Shown piece after piece: positions 44,470 to 56,319 of a stretch of 64,000 bases of DNA. The notes beneath the pieces are model-generated. The model did no database searches. It saw only the letters and a program-made list of their open reading frames with translations, and had not been told where the DNA came from. Position numbers and translations under genes: made by a program. How positions within the stretch are numbered: position 1 is the first letter of the stretch; every line of letters begins with the position of its first letter. This DNA is from Uranotaenia lowii (lineage: Eukaryota > Arthropoda > Insecta > Diptera > Culicidae): assembly GCF_029784155.1 (NCBI RefSeq), contig NC_073692.1, positions 65,705,436 through 65,769,435 of the forward strand. Direction: 5' to 3'.

Positions 44470-44640
44470 TTTCGCAAAATGGAATCAATTGAAAAAAAAA
44501 TTACAAAAGTAAACAAACTGACTAAATTGACAGCATTGATAAAAAAGAGGAAATATAACCTATTGGAAAAATTTAAAAAATTCACAAAATTGGCAAACTT
44601 GGTAAAACCAACAAAATAGACAAAATATTGAATTAAATGA
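44470..44640. repeat. Decayed AAAATTGAC-like repeat, right part
   Basis: Motifs AAATTACAAAAGTAAACA, TAAATTGACAGCATTG, CACAAAATTGGCAAACTTGG and AAAATAGACAAAATATTG continue the irregular field seen at 42,060-42,345. This suggests that the CAGGGTGGCC element inserted into an old repeat array. Confidence 0.35.
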
Positions 44641-45239
44641 GATACAGTGAAACAAAGCAACGAATGGATGTTTTTGTCTGAATTTTTTTTAACCAAATTT
44701 TCTGAAATAGCGGTAAAAATTTCCGTTGAATCCTCGCGCATTTATGCACCTGAGTATAAATTTATTCTAAACAATTACAATTATTGTAAAATCAGTTTAA
44801 TACAATAGGACTGTCTAAAGTTGTATGCATTTTTTAAAGTGATTCTTTTTTGGTACTCTTTTCAAAGCCAGCTTCGGCTAATTTACTAAAACATATTGAA
44901 CCAGTTTTTAAATGTTGAGAAACAAGATTAAATTACGTACCCAATAAATCTAACATCATACAAATTGAACACATTCTATGGCAAGTGGAACGACTACAAA
45001 CTACGAATAAAATAAAAAACGACATCAGTTTTAACGGAAACTTTGCAATCGGCATGGGAAGATTTAAAAAGTTCCAAACAAATTTCTCATAGAACAACGC
45101 CCGTGCGTATGTTTTATTTGTATCTATCCACACCCGGGCGGTTGGGTAACTCGAGAGCAAAACAAATCCTAGCCATCCTACCTAACCAGCAAGTGTCGAA
45201 CTTTGGAAGTGGTTGCAACAAGATGTAGTAAATCCCAAA
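44641..45239. other. Unassigned DNA near the right end of the large insertion
   Basis: No coding domain or repeat is recognised before the subterminal region starts at about 45,240. Confidence 0.35.
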
Positions 45240-45554
45240 GTGTACAAGTCTCGAGTTTCCCCGATCACGGTGTGTTACAACTTACGATCGGGTCCAATCG
45301 TGTGCAAGAGTGACACTCACTCTACGCGAGCGACGCGTACATAGGAATTTATTCAAGTCCGAGCATAGAGAGTAGCATCCATCTCGGAGCTACATCACTC
45401 CCAAAATGTTGCATGTAGGTATTCAACCATCATCATGCCAACTCGATTCAGCTGCCGACGGGATTGAGTTCGCTCTTGGTTTGTAACATATCGAGATCTT
45501 GCGACGTTGCGACTAAACGTTGATCGAATCGAAATCATTTCGTTTCCATCGCTG

Positions 45555-45903
45555 ATTAGGGGCCTTTTGTACTTGAATGTTTGAACCCAGCCTTAGTTTT
45601 GGCCTTCTGGACAAAACTTCGGCTTAGGTGCAGCTTCTTAGCCGCATCCCGAACGGAGGCGTTCGGGTTTCGGTTGAAGGCCCCAACAACGCGATTGTGA
45701 TTTTTGGTGTTTTACGGAATACTTTTTCCTTCACTTCTGGGCTTCCGATCGGTGGTCAATCGTTCCTCGAACCGCTTAATCACTCGCGACACCGCGGAAT
45801 ACGCGATTCTCATCGTTTTAGCGATGGAACAATGCTAGTGATCCTTGTTCTCGTGATGAATGCGCAAGATTTTATCACGCACGAGCTGTTCTTTCGACTC
45901 CAT
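45555..45903 (-). pseudogene. N-terminal half of the split DD37E mariner transposase
   Basis: On the minus strand an ATG at 45,903-45,901 opens MESKEQLVRDKILRIHHENK, followed by a stop, then RVIKRFEERLTT with the DNA-binding helix region, a second disrupted segment, RNPNASVRDAAKKLHLSRS and VQKAPN at the junction. The frame changes at least once upstream of VQKAPN, and two stops are present. VQKAPN joins directly to HDEKQN of the C-terminal half at 35,619, the position held by the 8-bp duplication. The upstream part of the mariner should extend to about 46,170, but its terminal repeat is not identified. Confidence 0.8.
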
Positions 45904-46170
45904 TTCCGCAAGTTTTGATCACTGGGCTTTAAAACTTGCAGGATGTAAACAATGCAGAACACAGAATTGATGTTCAGAAATGATTCTTATTGATATTCAA
46001 GCACACTGCTAGTTGATTCCATTAAATAAGTCTCCAGCGTGTGTTTTTAGTCAATCTTCCTCGAACATTTTTGTATGTTTTTTATCAAGTCTGTTTTTCA
46101 AAAAATTTCAAATCAATCCAAATTTAAAATATACATTACTAACTTCAACTTGTACAAAAAAAAAACTCCA

Positions 46171-47618
46171 AAAATAGTTGCGCCACAGTAAATTCAACCA
46201 AAGCTACCTTCTTCGAATGAAATTTGTCCTCTCGCACCCACCACTCCCGTTCGACAATTTGTGTTCCATTATGATTTTATTAAATTTTCCAGCAATTTAT
46301 GAGCCACTTCCAGTTTGGGATAACAATTTCAGCAATGAAGAGACAATAACAATCCACCCACACTCGCACAGAACAAAGTCCAGGCGACGAACGAAACACC
46401 ACACTGCATCGCTGAAGCGTACTTCCGTCAACAATCGCGGGAGGAAGTTCCGGCCGGGGGAGCAAAAAACAACAACGGCGGGAAAATTCATTCAGAAAAC
46501 ATCAGCACCGGAAACATGCTTTTCAGGTTTTCCGAAAATTGAATGACTCGCGGAGTGAGTGTCACTGTGCTGTGCTGCCGATTTCGCGATGTTCAGCACC
46601 AGCATCAAAATTAAGAAAAGCGTTTGTTTCGATGATTTATGGACAACATTGTGGTGAGTTTTAAAATTCAAACAATAACAACGCGGTGACTCTTCAGGTA
46701 TGACTAATGGCCTTCGGGAAATTATTGGGGGCAGATCGTTTAATTTTGGCTTAAAAATGTTCCTTTTGTACAAAACTGGCACTTTTGTCCCCGTGGCGGA
46801 AATCCTTTGATGGGAGCCAACGATCTATCCGGGCGCGGTTTGTAGGACACACTTTCAATTCTGGCCCGCCGGGAAACGGACGTTGACACCGGAACAGGAA
46901 GGGCTTCGTATTTATTGCCGAAACGTGATTTTATGAACGGTCATGTTTCGTGTACACTCTCCGAAAATCATGATGCTGTTCCTGCTGCTGCTGATGTTGT
47001 TGCTGTTCTTGACGATGATGATGCTTCACAACACCAAGTTTATACTGTTTGCCCCATGTTCCGTCGTCGGATAAAAGTGAACGATGAGTTGCAGCATGGG
47101 GCCAGCCCGGAGTTTACAATATGCTACTCCAGGGTTCAAGGATGGAAGAGCTGGTCCGAAAACGATTTCGGAAGGTCCACATCGCATCGCCACACGAAGG
47201 AAACCCTAAATTTTCGAACGAAACCATTTTTAGCGTGCTCGGAAAATGGCGCAGCTATTTTTCCCTACTAACTACCTACTACTCAGGGCCACTACTGCTG
47301 CTTCTTCCTCTAGGTTTCGTACAGAAAAGGGGTCATTAAGCTAGCTGCCATGCCATAATTAAATGCATCTTCCTGCTGCTGCTGCTGCTGCCGGATTCTT
47401 CCAGCACCAGGGAGCAATTATGATAAATTAATGGTCTGTAATTAAAGCGAAAACGCACGGAGATTTATTTCGAGGCGGTCCGTTCGTGATTTGATTGACG
47501 AAACATGAAGCGTTGCATTGATGTGGGATATCCTTTTTCTTTTCGTGCTGCTAACCAATAAATGAATTATGAATTTTTAAACGGAGACTTTTTGGAATAT
47601 GCTAATGCATTTGGGGTC

Positions 47619-47619
<1 letters not shown>
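46171..47619. other. Unique-looking, GC-richer stretch
   Basis: From about 46,290 to 47,540 the composition changes: CA-rich and CTG-rich runs (GCTGCTGCTGCTGCTG near 47,380), GATGATGATG, and no repeat homology within the window. It may be ancestral single-copy sequence, perhaps regulatory or untranslated exon DNA of a nearby gene. Frames up to 122 codons occur on both strands without recognisable domains. Confidence 0.35.
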
Positions 47620-47659
<40 letters not shown>

Positions 47660-47676
47660 CGTTATTATATTATTAT
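47620..47676. repeat. (ATT)n microsatellite
   Basis: About 18 ATT units with one ATC/GTT interruption near 47,660. It gives the isoleucine run of a chance frame. Confidence 0.9.
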
Positions 47677-47996
47677 CTTTTTCCAGGTCCACAATTCTAC
47701 TACAGTTTTTCAAAAAAAATTCTCACTTGTTGATAGAATTTGAGTCCTGAACATCGAAATTCAATAAGATAAGACATAGCTTACAGATTGCTCAGATGTT
47801 ACCCGAAATTGTTCACATTTTTTTGCAAAATCAAACGGAAATTTGAATTGGTTCATTTCGAATATAATAACGTATTTTGCGTCAAAATTTTTTTAAACGA
47901 ATTGCATCAAAATTAAAATGCACGATTATTTAGAAACATAAAATATGATATAAAAATGACTTATGTTGTTTGATATAAAAACCAGGTGTTTAAATG

Positions 47997-49377
47997 CCCA
48001 AGCAACCAAAAGTTTCATAACTACTTAAACTCGTGCCTTCAAAGTTCGAATTTCCAAAGGGAATTGGTACCGAATTTTCTCGAATGTGAGCATGAAAGGT
48101 TCCTGAAATAGTCTTCTATGGACTTGAAGTTCCAAAAAGTTCCTCAAATAGCTTTTTTGTGACATGTCAATCGCACACATAATAAAAGTTACAAATAAGG
48201 TCTCAAATAGCCTTCTGTGAACTTCAAGTTACAAGAAGTTCCTCAAATAGCCTTTTTTTGTGACATGTCAATCGCACCCACACAGAATAAAAGTTTCAAA
48301 TTAGGTCACAAATAGCCTTCTGTGAACTTCAAGTTCCAAGAAGTTTCTCAAATAATCTTCTGTGAACTTCAAGTTCCAAGAAGTTCCTCAAATAGCCTTT
48401 TTTGAGAAATGTCCGCCTTTTCATGAATATGAAATATGAACGAACATCACAAAAGGGCATATAATGAATAAATCATTTTTTGGAGCTTGGAAATTGTTGA
48501 AATGTATAATTTATTTTGAAACTTCTAATCAGAACAACTTAAAGCTAACTCGCAAATGATTGTTTTTGAAAAGAGTAAATATTTTGACTTTATAAAATGT
48601 CGTTCAACTGTATTTTTTACCACGAATTTATCACTCGTAGAAAGTCAGTTGAAGTAATTCATTAATTAAATATCAAGATAAACTCAAGAATTTGTATAAT
48701 TTCATGCCTAACAGTTATGAACATGAAATTTCATTTTTTTTAAACCGAAATTACTTTAACCGATGATTGATTTATATGCCGTTTTGTAATGTTTCTAAGT
48801 AATAATCAACATGCGTCTTTGCTGGTGGCCGCTGACTGCCCTTGCGGGTATTCTAGGAAGCTTATAACCACTATGAATTTTAGCTGCCGGCAAGGCAACA
48901 TCTAGGCGTGGCGTCGTGGCAGCGTGTTTGGCTATCGTCTCGGAGGATCGGGTTCAAATCTGGTACCAGGACTAATTTTTTCCATTAGGTTGTTTGATTG
49001 CTTGAGTAAGCGAATCAAACAATTGTGTAGCAGAACTGGCGTGCGTGCCGGCATGTATCGAACAAAGTTAAAAACAAAGCAATTTAGTAAGATCAATTGG
49101 GGGAGATGATGAGAGGAATAAAGATGGATACCGAGAAATCGGCAGCACCACATGGGCTTGGTGGTGACCAAAGTAAGAGAGAGAGGAGAGGAGAATTATT
49201 TTTTGTTGATTAAACGTTTACTTGTGGGCTGAATAGAAGGCCGTTCAGATCTGTAATGGAACTTCAAAGTTTCAATAAGAACTTAAATTTTGGGCTAAAT
49301 AAAACGAACTTCAGCACATTGATTATGCTGATTAAGCTGTGTTCGACCTTTTTAACGAGACTTTTGGTTTGATTTTT
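47997..49377. mobile_element. TIR element with embedded tRNA-like module (copy 2)
   Basis: The left end CCCAAGCAACCAAAAGT equals that of 27,126-27,975. The right end GACTTTTGGTTTGATTTTTA is the decayed inverse. The left half contains about four direct repeats of 100 bases with GTGAACTTCAAGTTCCAAG and AAGTTCCTCAAATAGCC. The tRNA-like module is at 48,901-48,972, about 405 bases from the right end, the same distance as in copy 1. The right part shares ATAAGAACTTAAATTTTG and GAACTTCA with copy 1. No transposase is present. Confidence 0.75.
48901..48972 (+). repeat. tRNA-like module inside TIR element copy 2
   Basis: The leader ACATCTAGGCGTG is the same as in copy 1. TCGTGGCAGCGTG forms the A-box region and CGGGTTCAAATCTGG the B box with a partial T stem. 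Decay relative to copy 1 is visible in the T arm. Not a tRNA gene. Confidence 0.65.
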
Positions 49378-49529
49378 ATCAAATAATTTTAATATTGGCG
49401 GATATTTAGGAAAATGCCCGAAATTGCACGGCTCGGATATAAGCGGCAAAAATATTTGGTTTTGCTTATTCAGACTTAAAAACTTTGAATAAAAATAGAC
49501 CTTTATTGTGTCAATTTTTCTGAAAAAAA

Positions 49530-50990
49530 AATGAATGGAGGCTGTTAGAGTCATCGCACGCTTCGGAAAATGGAGTTATGGCCGGTTTATCCTCAACTCC
49601 TCTACATTTTTCAAATAGTGAAAAAAACGCATGTTCGGACTTGAAAATTTTGAACCAAATAGGACGAAATTTTGTCTGATTTTTCCCGAGAAATCCAATG
49701 AAGATGGAGTTATGGCTGTTTTTACCTTCAATTCCCCTAAATTTTTCAATTATTTCAGAAAAAAGCATGTTCGGACTTGAAAATATTAAACAAAATAAGA
49801 CTTATCTTATGCATTTTTTTCCAATGAATGCAACGAAGCCTGTTTGAGCCACCGCACGGATTGGAAACTGGAGTTATGGCTGTTTAACCCTCTATTTTAC
49901 AACAATTTTTAAATAGTTCCGAAAAATTAAGTTCGGACTCTAAAACTTTAAACAAAAATAGACCTATCTTACGTGTTTTTTCCCAAGGATTCCAACGAAG
50001 CCTATTTGAGCTACCGTACGAATTGGAAACATGAGTTATGGCTGTTTGACCCTTAATTCCCTTACATTTTTCAAATAGTCAGAAAAATCATGTTCGGACT
50101 TGAAAATTTTAAATCAATTGAGATTTAATTTATGAGTTTTTTCCAAGGAATTCAATGAAGGCTGTTTGAGACACCGCACGCTCCGGAAAATGGAGTTAGG
50201 GCTGTTTTTACTCTAAATTTCCCTACATTTTTCAATTATTTCTGAAAAAAGTATGTTTGGACTTTAAAATTTTGAACCAAATAAAACGTATCTTATGTGA
50301 TTTTTTTCGAGAAACCCAACAAAGTCTATTTGAGAAACCGCACGGATTGAAGACTGAAGTTATGGCTGTTTTACCCTCGATTTCTCAGCAATTTTCAAAT
50401 ATTTCTGAAAAAGCATGATCGGAAATGTTGAACCAAATATGATGTATCTTGCGTATTTTTTTTTTTCGAGAAATCCAACGAAGCCTATTTGTGCTACCGC
50501 ATGCATTGAAAACAGGAGTTATGTCTGTTTTACCCTCAATTCTCTTACATTTTCCAAAAGTTCAGAAAAAAATTCAAGTCCGAACATGCTTTTTTCTGAA
50601 ATAATTGAAAAATGTTGGGGAATATAGGGTAAAACAGCCATAACTCCATTTTCCGAAGCGTGCGGTGACTCAAACAGCTTTTATTGGATTCCTCGGAAAA
50701 AAAGTCACACAAAATAAACCCCATTTGGTTCAAAATTCCCAAGTCCGAACATGCGTTTTCTTCACAATTGAAAAATGTAGGGGAATTGAGGGTAAATAGT
50801 CATAACTTGATTATCTGAAGCGTGCGGTCGATCGAATAGCCTCCATTCGATTCTTTGAAAAATCATTAAATATTCTTCCCATTCGGTAAAAAATTTTGAA
50901 GTCTGTACATGCTTTTTCTGAAATAATTGAAAAATACAGGGGAATAGAGGATAAAAACAGCCTTAACAACAGCCGAGATTTTTGTTTGAG
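49530..50990. repeat. Satellite of about 162-bp units with an orientation switch at about 50,570
   Basis: The landmark GGAGTTATGGCTGTTT and neighbours (CCGCACG-TT-GGAAA, CCCTACATTTTTCAA, TGTTCGGACTTGAAAAT) recur at about 49,572, 49,705, 49,870, 50,032, 50,192, 50,355 and 50,514, spacings near 160-165 except one of 133. From about 50,575 the same landmarks appear as reverse complement (AACAGCCATAACTCCATTTT near 50,630, then about 50,790 and 50,950). That makes seven direct and about three inverted units, diverged by many substitutions. The first inverted unit abuts the last direct one at a TCAAGTCCGAACATGC block, creating a large palindrome. Confidence 0.85.
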
Positions 50991-51949
50991 TGTTTTGATA
51001 CAAATTTCATTTGTTAGATCATAATTCAAAGAAATTATTATCTGGAACTTAAATATTTTTCTTTTCGGAAATCAGATTTTCAACTAAGGTTCAAAAGGTA
51101 GGGTTCAGATCCGGAATTCATATAAAAAATTATGGTTCAGGTTCAGCTTGATCTAAAGTTTTATAATCGAGATAATCATATTAATGTGACAACTTTATTA
51201 AGGATTCAAATTTCAGAAGACCGCAGTTTCATAGATTCAATTCTAGATTCAAAAGTGAAATTTTATATTTAATTGGAGTCAGTTTGGAAACACAAACCAG
51301 CAGAAACCCCAAATGTTCAGTAAAGTTTGGTTTCATTTCGAAGATTTATATCTTTGAAAAATACAGATTTGCATTCTGAGAAATTTCACAAGATTCTTAT
51401 TAAGAAAATAAATTATGTATAAATTTTTTATAGATCAAAAAATTTGTACTCCATTTCGAAGCGAAAATTAAGCTGTAAACATTATTTATCGGTTTTTATA
51501 TTACAAATTAAAGACATACACATCAACTTAAGTAGCCGGATGAGGCTTTGCAGATTGCAGTAATTATTCATAGTGCTTAGTTATATAAAAACAAAGTTTC
51601 AAACTTAAATTTTAAATTTTAATCGAATTTACAAAAGTAGAAAATGAATCTGATTTGAACCGCTAACCTAATCTTTTACTTTTATTTCTAAACACTTTGT
51701 GGTTGAAAAGAATCAAGTGAAAATTTGCAATTTTAAGAAGATTCAAAAAGTATTTCTTCAAAATAAATCCTTATAAATCCATTATTTGTTATTTGAATCT
51801 TATTAAAAAATGCATTTCTTGGACTTCAATTCCAAAGTTGACATTCCAATAAATACCTAACTCAGAACATTAGAACTCAAAGCTGAATAATTATACAGAA
51901 CTTTCTCATTTTTATACTCTTCAAGTATGAATTGTTCAAGTAAAACTGA
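50991..51949. other. Unassigned AT-rich DNA
   Basis: The stretch is low in complexity, with GGTTCAGA-type motifs around 51,085-51,145 that may be distant relatives of the 12-bp satellite. No gene is seen. Confidence 0.35.
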
Positions 51950-51951
51950 TA

Positions 51952-52712
51952 CATTAGACTAAGTCGATTTGGGGTCATTTTTGAATTTCTCAAACCCTGA
52001 GGTCCTAAAAGCTTCGTCGTGGTCCAAAACTCATCCATGATTTTTTGTAGAATTTTTAAGTAACGTTTACATGAGTAAAATTGAACTTTTAGGTTTGTAT
52101 GGGAAAATTTAATATTTTGTACTGAAAAATCAACATCATTTTTGTTTCTTTTGTGGAACCAAGCCAGCTGATGCTTTTTGTGCCAATTTATAAATTTTCA
52201 AAGGAAATTTTCCGTTGAACAACTTTGTCTTTTCGCATTGATAGACAATAAATTCAATTGACATCACTGTTGGGTGCTTTGCGAGGTATTGCACGAAAAG
52301 TAGTCATGCAATACCTCGCTATGCACCCAGGAGTGATAACAAATGAATTTATTGTTTATCAATGTGAAAAGACATGCCCCTGTTAAACAGCTTATAACTT
52401 TTTTGTCTAATAAGATATGAAGTTACGGTCTTCGACAAAGTTGTTCAGCGGAAAATTTCCTTTAGAGAATTTATAAATTGGCACAAAAAGTATCAGCTGG
52501 CTTGGTTCCACAGAAGAAACAAAAATAATCTTGATTTTTCAGTACAAAATATTAAATTTTCCCATACAAACCTAAAAGTTCAAATTTACTTATGGAAATT
52601 TTACTTAAAAATTCTGCAAAAAATCATTTATGAGTTTGGGACCAAAACGAAGCTTTTAAGACCCCAGGGTTTGAGAAATTCAAAAATTACCCCAAATGGA
52701 CTCAGTCTAACG
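51952..52712. mobile_element. 761-bp foldback MITE with TA flanks and arms of about 300 bp
   Basis: The ends CATTAGACTAAGTC and, inverted, CGTTAGACTGAGTC are flanked by TA (51,950-51,951 and 52,713-52,714). The arms stay complementary through TTTGAATTTCTCAAACCC, AGCTTCGT, TTGAACTTTTAGGTTTG, ATTTAATATTTTGTACTG, GGAACCAAGCCAGCTGAT, GCCAATTTATAAATT and AATTTTCCGTTGAACAAC. The centre holds a further palindrome GCGAGGTATTGCA...TGCAATACCTCGC at about 52,280-52,320. No coding sequence is present. Confidence 0.85.
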
Positions 52713-52799
52713 TATTAGTCAATGGAGTCTCTTTTAAAGATTCATAAGGGCTGTTGCTGATATAAGATGATAAAATATAAATATTAGTTTAAAACAAGA

Positions 52800-53345
52800 A
52801 ATAAACTAATTTTTTGGCCGTATCTACACTACACTACACAGCATTTTTTTTACTGGAAACCAGCAGGATTTTGCTGGTTTTTATCCCGCTGACTTTCCCG
52901 CAAAATTTCCAACAAGATAAATTGCTGGAAAAACAGCAAACATTAATGCTGATTTCCAGCTATTCAATTACCTATTTCTTTCAAAAAAGGCTGTTGTTGA
53001 TATCAAATTTATGTTTCATTTCGAATTTAAATATTGAATATTGGCTGTGCATATGATAAGCAATAATCAACAAATATTTTCTTCCATTTTTCAATTATGT
53101 ATGTATTTATTTTCAGAACCATATGTTTTTTTTTCTTCAATATTCCAACATCGGCTGTGGGGTGGCAGATTTGTGCTAAAGTGTTCATCATCCACCACCT
53201 GGAATAGGATTGACAGTCTCACCTTGCTTCAGCGTGCGAAAACAGAACACTACCGAATGCTGAAAAATTCACCAATTAGAAACCCGATTTCTGGTTTCCA
53301 GCAAAATTTTGGTAGCTGAACATTTCCAGTATTTTTTTTTGCTAG
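52800..53345. repeat. Possible repeat with TTTCCAGCAAAATTT motifs
   Basis: Near 52,855-52,950 several GGAAACCAGCA, TTGCTGG and TTTCCAGC motifs occur. Near 53,275-53,345 TTTCCAGCAAAATTTTGG and ATTTCCAGTATTTTTTTTT appear in partial inverse arrangement. This might be the two ends of a 0.5-kb TIR element, but the pairing is poor and no duplication is visible. Confidence 0.3.
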
Positions 53346-56197
53346 AAATTGAATGAAAATCTTAGTGTGTATCATCTATTTTTCATATGGTGTATTTCAG
53401 CAAAATTCTAATCGCTAAATCTTCTATTCCACATTATTGCGGAAAATCTCCAGAGACAGCACTATTTAGTCCTCAGCTAGTTAACCGTTTGTGACCACTT
53501 CTGTATGTAGTCGAAAGAAGCTGCCTGGCTACCAAATAGATAGCACTAGGAAAAACCAACCTATAACGACATTTATGAAAACCAGACAATCAGACAATGG
53601 GGAAAACATACATATTCACCACATTTTCATTGTCAGCCTCCTGCCAGACGTCTAATTCTCTATTCCTCTATCTCTTTTCCTGGTTATTAATATTATTATC
53701 ATCATCATCAAACTGAACAAAAAGCAAACGTCTGGTAAACGGTTCACTCATTTGTGCTTTTGGTTCAGAATCTTCTCCATGATGTCATTGTTGCCAGTTT
53801 TTCAGAAATAAGGTTTATTTTAAAACAAATACAGAATATTCTTTACAGATTTTCTGAAGGGCTGATAAAAGTGTTTTCAAATCTGAGTTTCTTGCAGCAC
53901 TTTTGTGCTGGAACAAATTTCATTGAAAACTGCTTCCGGAAAATGAACGACGATGAAGCTGCAATAATGGTTGACGTGCATTCATGCGATAAATACCCTT
54001 ATCTCAATTTGACGTATCAGGGGGACATATTCACAAATTCTGATGGAAAATGAGACATGAGAACATGCGACAGGGGAGGGTGTTTATCAAATTGATTGAA
54101 ATTGGTCTGGAAGAGGATGATAGCTGACTACATTGATAAACCTTAGAACAAAGCATAGAATATTTACTGAGTAAGCATAGGGTAAGTGACAAATGAAGTG
54201 ATTTTTTAATTGTTTGAAACCGAAGTAAATTATACGTGGGAAAAGGTAATTTAGGAGTTATCATCAGATAGTAAAGAGGATTTGTTACGTACTCGTCAAG
54301 GCCTTTCATTTTGCATATAAAAAAAAAAAGATTCCCAAGCTGAAATCCCTTCTGCCATCGAAATTAGATGCCAGTCTGCATTATACTCGTAAGCTCTTTG
54401 CGCTAATGCGTATCATCAGGCATATTATCCTGCTCCTTGACGATATTATTCCAGTTGAGAGCAGCACAAGCTCGAGTTATTCAAATGCTCATAATCCGAT
54501 AAATGTTTGCTTGCATGCCTTTCAAAGAGAGAGCCCACACACTAGAGGACTCAAAAGCTGCATCCGAGAAGTAAACTCCTGACGCATTAAATGAGCCATT
54601 CAACTCGACTCTTCACTCGGTCGTTTAAGTCTAATCCACTTACAGACGTTGCATAACTGTAATTATAATTATCATCTGCTGAAAGAGGTCCCATTCTATC
54701 GAGCCTCCTCCTTGCTCCCCTAGCTTAGGACATTCAAAGGATCTCCGGTCGGTCGGTTCAAAACCAGAGGCTGGGAAATACATTTCTCAAAGATAGCATC
54801 CATACGTATAAGCCACACCACCGTACTCATCCCGAAGAACGAGGGCCAAAGTCCCAGAGAAGTGGGGGCCACTCCATGACGCTCTCGAGGGGAACCACTC
54901 ATAACTTTTCATCTGCCAGTTACCCCGGCTACTCGTCTTTGCTCGAAGCTCAATGAAAACGCACCTCCAGTTCACACCCGGTTTCCTTTGAAAATCGAGC
55001 AAGAGGAGCGCAAACACAGTGTCGCAAACACACTGTCTAGTGGGTGTTCCCGTTTTTCAGTTCAGCAGAACCACCGTCGTCGGCATCCCTTTTGGCCCCT
55101 TTTGGTGATGTAAAGATGACGATGATGCTGATGATATTCAATTAAAATCATGCTTCGACACCCGCCGCTGTGTGTGAGGATTCTACTCTACCCCTCGAGA
55201 GCACGTTATAAGTTAATATTGAGTTTGAAGTTCGGAGGTGTTCAATTAATTCAATGAGTAAAACGAAAAATTCATAAAAAGTTTAGCGGTTTATCCGTTT
55301 ATCTTAGTTTAACTTAGCTTGTTTGACCACTCATATCCACCTTCAATCATTGAACTCTAAATGCTTATAAATCAGGAACGGCTCAATCCAGTAGGTTTAA
55401 GGAGCCAAGATTGAATTGAGAAATAGTCTGCAGAATAAGATCGATAGCTTTAAAGAATAGATCAAGTGGAAGATCAAGTGGACCTCGCACGACCAAATCA
55501 TACATGATCACAGCTATGATTAAACACTTAAAAACTATGTTTGCAAGCTCGAAGAACCAAAAAATCTTGTTTTAAAAGAATTTTGATCCATGTCGAATGT
55601 AGGTCCTACTGAATTTCTTAGAGACCTATTTTTGACCACTCACCTAAATCAGGGCATTAAACTTGCTGTTAAATGTTCACGAACGTAATTAGAAGTGGTA
55701 AGACAAGATGAATGGAATGGTGCACACTATTTCATTCGCTTATGAAAAATAAAATATGAATTAAAGATTTTTTGTATTTAGCTAACCTTCTTAAGCCCAA
55801 CCCTGTTTTAAGATGGTGTATTGCTATAATGTATTAATACAATCAATTATACAACCAATCATTATTCTACCTTGAGAAAAAAATTGTTTAACTCTATCTA
55901 TGAGAACATCCTTATGACACACTCCACGCGCTTGTACCACTTACAAGATTTTTGTACGTTAGCGTATCAAAAAATCTCAAACTTGTCAATAATTTTGATA
56001 ACTCAAATCACACAAAACCAACGGAAAAAAAACAATTTTTACAAAATTAAAAATTAAAATATATGGATTGATTTTTATTGAAATTTTTTTAAATACGTTT
56101 TGAAGCCAACAAATACTGCTTTATTGTGTAGAAAAAAGATTTTCTTCATATTCAATGGGGTTGTATCAAAAGTGAACAAAAACAATCGCAAATGGCT
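53346..56197. other. Unassigned DNA, partly unique-looking
   Basis: The segment 54,420-55,210 has higher GC, a GATGATGCTGATGAT microsatellite (about 55,119) and a short GCAAACACA-GTGT repeat (about 55,010-55,035). A frame at 53,754-54,053 (99 codons) has no recognisable domain. No transposon ends are found. It is a candidate for ancestral single-copy DNA. Confidence 0.35.
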
Positions 56198-56319
56198 GAA
56201 TTCACGTCAAAAAACACGGAAACTTTTTAATTTTACGAGAAAACTTTAAAATTGTAAAACTATAAAAAAATAAGATCTTCTATAAAAATGATGAGAGGAT
56301 TCTGAAACACTTAGTTTTA

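Larger units (their letters stand above)
35620..45554. mobile_element. Very large hAT-like insertion (9,935 bp) splitting the mariner
   Basis: The interval begins CAGCGATGGAAA and ends with the exact reverse complement TTTCCATCGCTG. Identical 8-mers ATTAGGGG flank it at 35,612-35,619 and 45,555-45,562, the duplication length of hAT transposons. Removing it and one 8-mer restores a continuous mariner reading frame. Both subterminal regions (about 35,620-36,050 and 45,240-45,554) are GC-richer and share CCGATCACG-TGTGTTACAACTT and GCGATCGG or ACGATCGG. No hAT transposase is found inside. The interior holds other elements (36,361-37,335; 38,100-40,245; 42,359-44,452), so the original insertion was shorter, but at least about 4.5 kb of unassigned interior remain. 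An assembly join is possible but would not explain the duplication. Confidence 0.8.

Noticed and set aside
34833..46170. Terminal inverted repeats of the split mariner
   Set aside because: The sequence near 34,833 and the sequence near 46,170 do not match as inverted copies, so the outer ends of this element remain undefined.
46178..47339. Host gene exons with CTG and CA runs
   Set aside because: Frames are short, on both strands and lack domains. The composition may reflect regulatory or untranslated sequence, but nothing shows it directly.
52840..53345. TIR element defined by TTTCCAGCAAAATTT
   Set aside because: Inverted pairing is weak and no duplication is visible; listed only as a low-confidence repeat.
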